From: Eublepharis macularius
Taxonomy: Eukaryota; Chordata; Lepidosauria; Squamata; Eublepharidae
Reading direction: 5' to 3'
Assembly (NCBI RefSeq): GCF_028583425.1
Contig: NC_072796.1
Coordinates: 143,539,464-143,603,463 of the forward strand
Length of the DNA stretch: 64,000 bases
Shown here: one piece after another, positions 48,901 through 57,900 of the stretch
How the letters are laid out: each line of letters starts with the position of its first letter
Numbering within the stretch: the first letter of the stretch is position 1
Translations under genes and position numbers: made by a program
Notes under the pieces: generated by a model
What the model was told of the DNA's origin: nothing
What the model saw: the letters and a program-made list of their open reading frames with translations, nothing else
The model's database searches: none

Positions 48901-51900
48901 AGAAGACACTCCATAGCTCTCATGGCAGTGAGTCTGTCTTTCCGCTGGGGTGCCATTTTGCTCCGGTGCTACTGTCTTGTGATGCTCGTGAGCATCTTCT
49001 ATGGGCTTGGCACCCACAGCCCAGCCCTGGGCCCTTGCGTGGACGTCGTCATTCCGGTCTGCATCCTGGGCATCCTCACAGTCACCTTGCTTGGGCCAAA
49101 GGAGGCTGTTTTCACATCCCAACATGCCCCCTTCAGTTCCTTCACTTCTTTGAACTGACAATGGTACATCTATGCAAATGTCTTCTGAGTGATGGATCCC
49201 TTCTTCTTCAAGGGTGTCGCCAGGTAGCCGGAAAGTTGGAAGCAGCCTTGCGTGTCCATATGCCGAAGTCGAAGAGGAATGTGCTGCATCCCCTCCATGG
49301 CTTCCTGCACCGCCACCGCTCACTCGCAGGGCAGTAGAGGGCTGACCCAACCGTCTCTCCGGCTGGTCCTCAGGGTCACCTTCTCCAGCTGCAGCCCCAG
49401 GAGGCAATGCTGGGGCCATGCTTCTCCCTCTTTGTGCCTCTGGCTCACTTCCTCCAGGGGTGCCACCACGATCCAGGTCTTCTTGGGCCTGGCTCTCACG
49501 GCCAGGTAGGGAGTCAGGCTCTCCCCCACCAGGAGACACAGCCAGCGATGCAAGAGCAGGTCTCAGGGCAGCACCCTCTCCTTCGGGCGTCTCTCCCTCA
49601 CAGTCAAGCCTGAAAGCACCAGGCTGAGGGCCCTCTGCCGTGGAGTCCATTTCAGCCCGTTCAGTCCTTCCGTGCTCCAGTTCTCTTTCAGCTGCTGTAT
49701 CACTACCACCCCCTTCGTCCCACATTCCTTCAGTAAAGGTCTCGCTCCTCTGAGAGGGACATGCCTCAAAATACTTCTCCTCCAAGTCCATTGGCTGTTC
49801 AAGGCGATCAGCTTCAAGTGGCTCCTCGAGAGCAATCCCTTTCTCCAAAGCCACGCCAGCAAATGAAGCAGGAGCTGCCGGCGTTGTGTCTGCTTTGCAA
49901 GTTTCCAGAAGATTTCCTGAAGACGAGTTTTCCAGCTTCACAGCAAAGGATGCCACAGCAGTTACAGCCCTCTCTCCGGAAAACTCTTCCTTGGAACTGA
50001 CCTCATGGGTTGGAAAATCCAACACAGAAGCCTTGGGTAACTGCTGCAGAAGCGTCTCCTCAGCCATGTGTGTGTTTAACGTGCTGCCATCATGCTGGAG
50101 AACTCCCAAGGTTCCAGGGGCATCCCTTTCTCCTCCAGGTTGTGCCACGACTGGACCCTTCTCTCTCTCCTTTATGTCCCCCGTCTGAGTTCCCACTTCG
50201 GCATAGCAGATCTCGTCGCCGCTAGTGTCATCGGTAATGCCCCCCTCCATCTCTGGAGCGACCGAGCCCCCGTCTCTGGGGCCAAGATGGCACTCCATTG
50301 CTAACCACCTGGCGTTCATAGGAGGCGACATTTCCACCTCGCCTTCTCCCCCAGAAGCACTTCCTTGTGAGTCTGCTTCACGGGTGTCGCAACCACTTGG
50401 GATCTCACGTGGCAAAGTCGTGTTTGGAGCCCCAGAGCCCACCTTCTCTGCAATCGTCAACCTTGCGGGAGAGGCTCTCCCTGGCTCCTCCCCACTAAGA
50501 AGGTCCTCAGGAGTTCTGCTTCCCGAGCTAGAAGAGAGCAACTCCAGCATTTCTGTATCAAGACTGTCCGTTTGGTTTGCAAATGAATTGTCCGTTATGC
50601 TCTCATCAGCTGCCCACTCTGCTTCCCCGAGGACAGCTTCAGGTAAAAGCTTCTCCACAAAGAGCTCGCCATGTCCTTCCACAGTTCCTTCTTCTATACT
50701 GCTCTCCTTAGAGCAACCTGCTGCTGCCACCTGACCACCACTCGCTGCTTCTTCCATTAATTCTGTGTCCTGCACTTGTTCAGAAAGGCAGGGTGTGTCA
50801 CATTTAGCCGTTTCTCCAGTACTTTGATGAACTTCCATCATCATTATTTCCTGACCACACGGAGAGCCACTAAGGCCCAGCTCTTTGGTGCTTGGGGGAG
50901 AGAGCCTAGGGTCAGGACTGCCTCTTTCCCCCGCCTGAAAGGAGCCGCACATCGTTTCAAGAGCTCCTTGGGAAGAAGGTGCTGCAGCGACAGGCCTCTC
51001 CTCCTCAAGAATTGCATATTCGGGAGAAACCGACCTCAGAATCCCAGAAGTGAGCTGAACAGAACCTTCTTGCGCAGAATCGGGTGATGCACCCAGCCGA
51101 GGATCATCTGGCATTTCCAGCAAACTTGAAGTCAAGTGAAGAGAGTCTGTGGCCGGCGAAGATGAGAGAGGCGGCTGCACGGATGCAGCCGAGGGGAGCG
51201 GCATGGTCAGAGCGGAGACTACGGCAGGAGGGCAGCAGCCGCGGTGCGCGTTCTGTTCAGACAGAGCAGGACAAGCAGGCAGGGCCCCTGGTGCAGCACA
51301 CGCCTTCCGGGGTAGGACAGCCTTCATCTCCAAACCCAGGCTGACTTCTTGGGAGGCCCTGGCAGCGGCCAACACAGGAAACTGTATGGGAAAGAGAATG
51401 AAAAGTGAACACACAGGCCTTAATCCACAGGTACTTTCCACACGGTGTTGCACAGACTGCTAAAGCCAGGTAGAACCATTCAGAAGGCACTCTGAGATTC
51501 CGACAGGCAGGTGGGATACAAGCGTTTTAAACGAACCGGTTTGGGAGAGGAAATGGAATGGAGGAAGGGTCTGTTGCCTTGAAGGGCCTCCCAGCTCATG
51601 CCAGGTTCCAAGCATAAAGCTCAAAAGCCTTTTCCCAGCCTGTTCTCCTAGCAGCCTCTCCTCAATGTTGGAAGAGGAGGATTCAGTGTTGGAATAGGCG
51701 ACTCAGCCTGCCTTTGGACACTGGGGGGGTGCTGCATGCCTCTTTGAATGTAATGTATAAGTCTAGCAATCTGCCACTCTCGTCTGAGGTGGGAACACCT
51801 ACTGACTCCTCCTCTCTTGCCTCTGTGCTTCTTGGGAGATTTCACACCTTCCCTCATGCTCTTCTAAGAGAAAGATGTAAAGCCACCATGCTCCTCATGG

Positions 51901-54900
51901 AGCCCTTCTCTTTGTCCACAAATCCTCTTCCAGCCTCGCTGCCTATATTTTCAGGCCGTGGTATTAGCTTAGTGAATGTAACTCTGTAGATAGGTTCTTT
52001 CCCTTGATATTACCAGAAGATATTGCTATGGAGAAATCTGCTACAATAAACTGTAAGTTCTATCTTTCTATGAATTTTGTCTGAGGATTAATTAATGCAC
52101 GTTTGTGAGGGTTTAAACGCTTCTGACTAATGGTTGTTGGGGGTTTTCCGGGCTTCTGACTAAATTACTCTGCTATGTTACTCTGCTAAGTTACTAAACT
52201 AAAATATATAAAATACCATAAATATCTAACATTCAGCACCATCCCTTTCCTCAGGTTTCAGAGGGGGACAAACCAAAGAATTAGAAAGATAAAGAGGTCA
52301 GGTATGTAGATTGCTATTCTCAGGATTTCCTCCTCCTGACTTCCTCCCTCCCACTCTTCCTGGCTTTGTTCCAGGCAGCACCTCTCTCCTCTTTCTCCCT
52401 CCATCTTGGGAGCATGGATGCAGGACTTGTCCTGCATCCATGTCCATCCTTAGACTAGATAGGTAGTTAGGATGTGTCTCTCCTCCTTTCCTATCAGAGT
52501 ATGGAGTTCCTATGATAAAGAACTCTTATTTCCTTTCTAAATATAAGCAAACGTATGCTATGTTATTTTCTCTCCTGCACACACACCAGCCAGCAGAACC
52601 AGCTCCCCACCACCTATGATCATGCTTCCTCTGCTGAATGACAGACTCTGCTAACGGCCCAAACATGGAATCCTTTAATTAGGATTCTGGGGCCAACGTA
52701 TCGATTTATTTATCACTCAGGATATGGGCTTGAAGTTCACCAGCCTAGCCTTTGGCGACAAGGACCAGCACCACCCCTCAGCAGCATTCTTGCACTGCAG
52801 GAAGCCTCAGGCACCTAGGCAGAGCATGTGCCGCCACATTCAGCAGGGAGGCACACGAGGAGCAAACAGACCAGGCAACGCAAGGAAAACCCTGCCCACT
52901 GGACTGGGGCAAATTTCTCTCCACCCCGAAGGGTAGGGGTTAGTCAGACACAGAGCAGGGACACGCTGCCTCCACGCCAATCCACGCAGCCTCCCAGGCA
53001 CATCAGCCAACATCCTGCTTCCAAACTGCCACAGTCCACAATATTGCAGAGGCAGAAGAGAGACGTTCCAGAGCATCCGAACAGAACTGCTAAGATTCCC
53101 TTTGCTAAGTTAGCCAACCCTGCCTCCACCCCGTTGTACAGGGTATTTTGTACCCACGATTGTTACACCCCAAGTGGAGGAGGCAGGAGTCTGAAATAGT
53201 TCCTTCCTGCATTATTTTTTGGGACAAGCTTCTTACCTCTCCTTGCAGACTTTGCATCTGATCCATGCTGCAGTGGCAATGTTCAAACTGAAAAAGAACA
53301 AAGGCTACCTGTATCAAGTCCATTTCCAAGTCAGAGCTCAAAAAGAGGAGCAGGGATCCCTGTAAATAATCTGCTGTGCTTGCGAGGAGACACCCAGAAT
53401 ATCTGCCGATGTCGTTTCAGTTTTGAATACCGCAAATTGTCCAGCCCCACGGGCTGATCAGGAACCACATCCTAGGGAGATGGGCCATCCACTCACCAGC
53501 AGGTATCATCTGCTGCCAGCACAAGCACAGAATTCATACAAACGTGGACAAGGCCACACCTATCCACTGAATCCCTAGCAGGGCAGGTGTTGGTCCTTTC
53601 CAACTGGAGCACTTTTTAAATATATAAGCAGCTTGAGCTTCTTATGAAGATGGACCAGAGCTCCACGGTCAAGTACATGCCTTGCATGCCAGAGATCTCA
53701 CAAATGGTGCAGCAGAAGACTGCTTTGTGTTTCTCACTCACACACAACCAAGAATGGGGCCCCTTGAGCTGGCGAGTCACAGCAGACGATTCATGGCTGC
53801 AGGAGGGCAGCTGCCGAGCCAAGGCAGAAAAACTCTCCTGCTCCTCACAGGTGCCGTGGCAGGCCCATCATTCCCTCCAGCCTCTCGGCTGCTTCTCCAC
53901 CCCCAGCCATGCCTGCCTGCCTCTCTGCTGCTCGGGGTGGCAGCCGGTCAGCTCTCTTCCTCTAAACACTGTGGGAGTGGAGGGCTGGGGCGCCTACAGC
54001 ACCCTCTACACGCTGCACCTGCACAGGCTACACGACAGCCCTTCCAGGAAGAGCTATGGAGCTGCTCTCCACCATAAGCAATGCTCCCCAGTTATCAGAA
54101 GGTCCCTAAACTTTCACTTGGAGAGGAGGGGGGGATACAGCCAACCACCTGGAAGGAGGAGGACTGAAGCAGAGCCTGCATTAGCAGAGGACCACAGCTC
54201 TGCTTCCAAGGCCACACATGACAAATGCAGCAGCACTCACCCCTGCAACACTCAAGGCACAAGAGGAAGGAAGGAAGGAAGCATCATACCAGGAAGTAAA
54301 ATGGCGAGTTTGGCTGCCGGGCACGGGCTCCAGGGGTTACGCTCTGCCAGGCGGGATGGCCAAATGTAACAGTATCTCCCTCCTGCAAGACCACTCTGCC
54401 TAGGCAGAAAGAAAGGTTTTTTTAAAAAACAGGCCCTCTTTCCTTCTTGCACCACCAACCCCCCCGCCCACCCACGTTCCTAAACAGTTAGTAAACGTCA
54501 GAGCCAACCCAGCAGTCTCAAGCTTCAGGGTTTCTTCTTGTGTAGCCAACCTGGAAAGGCTTTCTGGGCATGCTCTGCAAATAATAAATGCACATGGGAA
54601 ATCAGGCCTGCAAGCAACGAAGAGAGGAAGGGGCAGCTTCCGATGGGCCAAAGGTGAAAGAGAAACCACTTCCGGGCAAGTTTCAGCTTGATTCTGAGCA
54701 GCAGGCAAGTTCTTTGGCCTGCAAAGGGTTCTGCGTCTCACATATCCGAGCTGAAACCACAGACCTTCTAGCTAATCATGTGTTCTTATGTAGTTCTCAC
54801 GGCCTCTGCCGAGTTCAGCAGCTGGCAACCCTGACAGTTCATTGACGTAGTTAAAGAAATACTAATTGCTCTTTTAATCTCAAACAAGTGGCAAGTTGTG

Positions 54901-57900
54901 GCTTTTTAATCTTGCTTGAGAAATTAATCAACACTATCAAGATGTATTTTGAGAGCACTTGGCTTGCTCATCTTACAATCGTTTTAGGGCTCAACCAGTG
55001 TACCTAGAGAACAATCGTTTCTGACAGTCAATTTCTCTACAAAAAGTGCCACCTTATGGGCAAACGAGGCTTCCGTTGATGGCTCTGTCAGAGAAGATGG
55101 AGGTGAGGTACTTCTGTGTGCACACATGCTTAAGCCTGATTTGCCTTAAACTTCAGGCATTTAATTAAGTCTGAGAAATGTTAGAGATTTGACTTTTATC
55201 GCATACGCGTTTTCTGTAGCTACTGGGTTAATTAGCATTTGTATTTAACTTTCAGGTTCTTGCCTAATAAAGAGTTATGTCTTATTTCAATGAAAGTTAT
55301 TAACTCAGAGGAAGTTTTCTAATGGCTCTGATCAAACGCTCAGACCCGTTATACCTCATTGTACTATAAAGGTAAGTTCTCTGTCGGTGTATCTTATCTT
55401 CTATCGATCGGATTAGGTCTCTGTTGATGCTCAGCTAACAGGAACAACTGTCATCCAGTTGAATCATACAGACCCTTAATTGGAAACCAATTAGATAATT
55501 CATCACGCAAGAGCTTGGGGAACCCCAAGCAAGACCCTTCTGTGCTGGCAGCAAACAGTAGCACGGCACCAGCGGTCTGCATGCCGACCTGACCCGACCC
55601 GACCGCCTCGCTTTCTGCCAGGAGCACCGCTCACCACGGATCCGGACATCATTGACGTACACCCCTGACAAGCTGGAGTCCACGAGCTCATAGATGCGAG
55701 TCCGAATCACGCGGGCATGAATGCGGGACATGTAATCGCTTCCTCTTGGGGTGGCACAGCTGAGGAAATAGTCCACGACGTCTTTCTTTCTGCCAATCAG
55801 TGTTACAGTCTTCCCGAAACTTGCAGGAAAAAAGGGTTATAAAGTTATGAACTATGTACACTCCCTCTGCCCCCTTACATTTAAAATTTTAACAAAAAAG
55901 AGCTTAACAAAACTTGAACATCATAGGCAGGCCCCACACAGCCACCTCTCCCCGCCCCGTCACATTGCGCAATGAAATTGCTGAGCAGTCAGGTCAGAAC
56001 GGATAAAAGGAAGTACTTCTTCACCCAAAGAGTGATTAGCGCATGGAATTCACTGCCACAGGAGGTGGTGGCAGCTTCAAGCACAGACAGCTTCAAGAGG
56101 GGATTGGAGAAACATATGGAGCAGAGGTCCATCAGTGGCTATTAGCCACAAGGTATAGCTGGAACTCTGTCTAGGGCAGTGAGGCTCTGTATTCTTGGTG
56201 TTTGGGGGCAGCAATCAGTGGGAGGGCTTCTAGTGTCCCTTCCCCACTGGCAGACCTCCTGAGGACACTTGTTTCTTTGGGCCAATATGTGACACAGAGT
56301 GTTGGACTGGATGGGCCACTGGCCTGATCCAACATGGCTTCTCTTATGTTCTTAATGCGCAACATGCCATGAGATGATAATGTGGTCATCAGGCTTACAC
56401 AGCACCACAGGGCAGCCACACCTGCTTTGCATCACCAAATACCAACAACAGGGAAGAAGAGACGGTGGCATGTCTAGTTCCAACCAGAAATGATGAGCTG
56501 CAGAGACAGACCCTGTGGACCCCTTCCGCTTGAGAGGGGTGCTTTCCTCCAGCGGAAGGAGCCTTCCAGGTACAAAATGAGATGCATCAGAAGGCGGCAT
56601 CTTCTGTCAGAGAAAGTGCCACTGCTAGCAGAATGGATCCACAGGGAGCCTCTCTCAAGGCCTGACATGATCCTGGGCCTGTAGGCCTCAAGGACACCTG
56701 AGGCCAAGAGGCCTGACCCTCAATTCCCCTGCAGGCCTACACTTCCCCACTTTAGGATAGGACTGAGGGAAATGGGGGGAGGGAGGGCAAGGAGTCTGGA
56801 TCACGAGAGAACTAGCATCAGTCCCCCCTGGATTACTATCCCCGTAATAGAGCTGGGGCCGAGAGGAGTGCCTGGCCCAATGTCTGAAGAAGGGAGCTCT
56901 GACTCTTGAAAGCTCAGACCCTGAAAATCTTGTTGGTCTCTTAAGGTGCCACTGGACACACATAGGATTACCAGGTCCCTTTACCCTCCCAGTGGGAGAC
57001 TCCTCGTGCACATGCACTTCGCTGGTGCAGTGACATCACTTCCAGGAAGTGACGTCATTGCACAAAGCTGGGGAGCGCCATGCGTGCTGTGCTGCAGGTC
57101 AATTTGGGCCCCAACTGGGCCCAATCCGGTCCTTTGGGGGCCCAAATCAGCCCGCTGCAAAGCACAGGAGCGCACTCCCAGGGCGTTCTGACGACATCAA
57201 TGAGGTGCTGCGCCGGCCCCAGGTGTGCGCTTCAAAGGCCTGTTCCCTGTCTTTCCTCCCACCAGCCAGGTGAGCAGTAGGGGGGGAGAATATGGGGACC
57301 CCCCACCCTCACTGGGGGAAGGGGATCCCTAGACTCCCTATCTTGCTGTTCTACTGCAGACCCACATGGCTACTCACCTAAAACAGGCCTGACCAGAGTC
57401 ATGTAGAACAAGAACGTGACAGCCAAACTCTGCCCACCTCGCCACCACACTCTGCTCTGTTGCTTTTTCTTCCATTCTGGATCACTTAGGACCAGGCTGG
57501 GAGAAACACAGCTTCAAAAAATGAGACACAGCCAGGGGAGGCAGGGCTGGTTTAGCTCCCCCTTGCACTCCATTTTCAGCAAGAGATCACCCCCACACAC
57601 TTTACACATGAACAGGAGGGCAGAAACACATGGATCTCCCGCCCCATCCCGGTTTGGTCCTTATTCGAATTTCCCAAATCACAAGACATGCAAAAACCTA
57701 ACATCCACAGCACAGGCAGCTTCACCAGTGACGCTTCAGCGGCATGGGTGTAAAGAACAGCTCCGTGCACCACCACGCGCAAAGGGCTCGTGGGCCTGTT
57801 TCAACAGACGTGCACACGCTGGGATTTGACAAACACCAGTTGTAGCTTTGAAATGTGTCTGCACGTTCAAATACGGCCATCTGCACACGAAGAGCTTGCC

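Noticed and set aside
46329..55819. Idea that exons 1-6 are MDC1 or TCF19 itself
   Set aside because: The FHA strands resemble TCF19-type FHA, and the long acidic linker recalls MDC1, but no PHD finger or BRCT pair is present, and splice phases join the linker to the GTPase.
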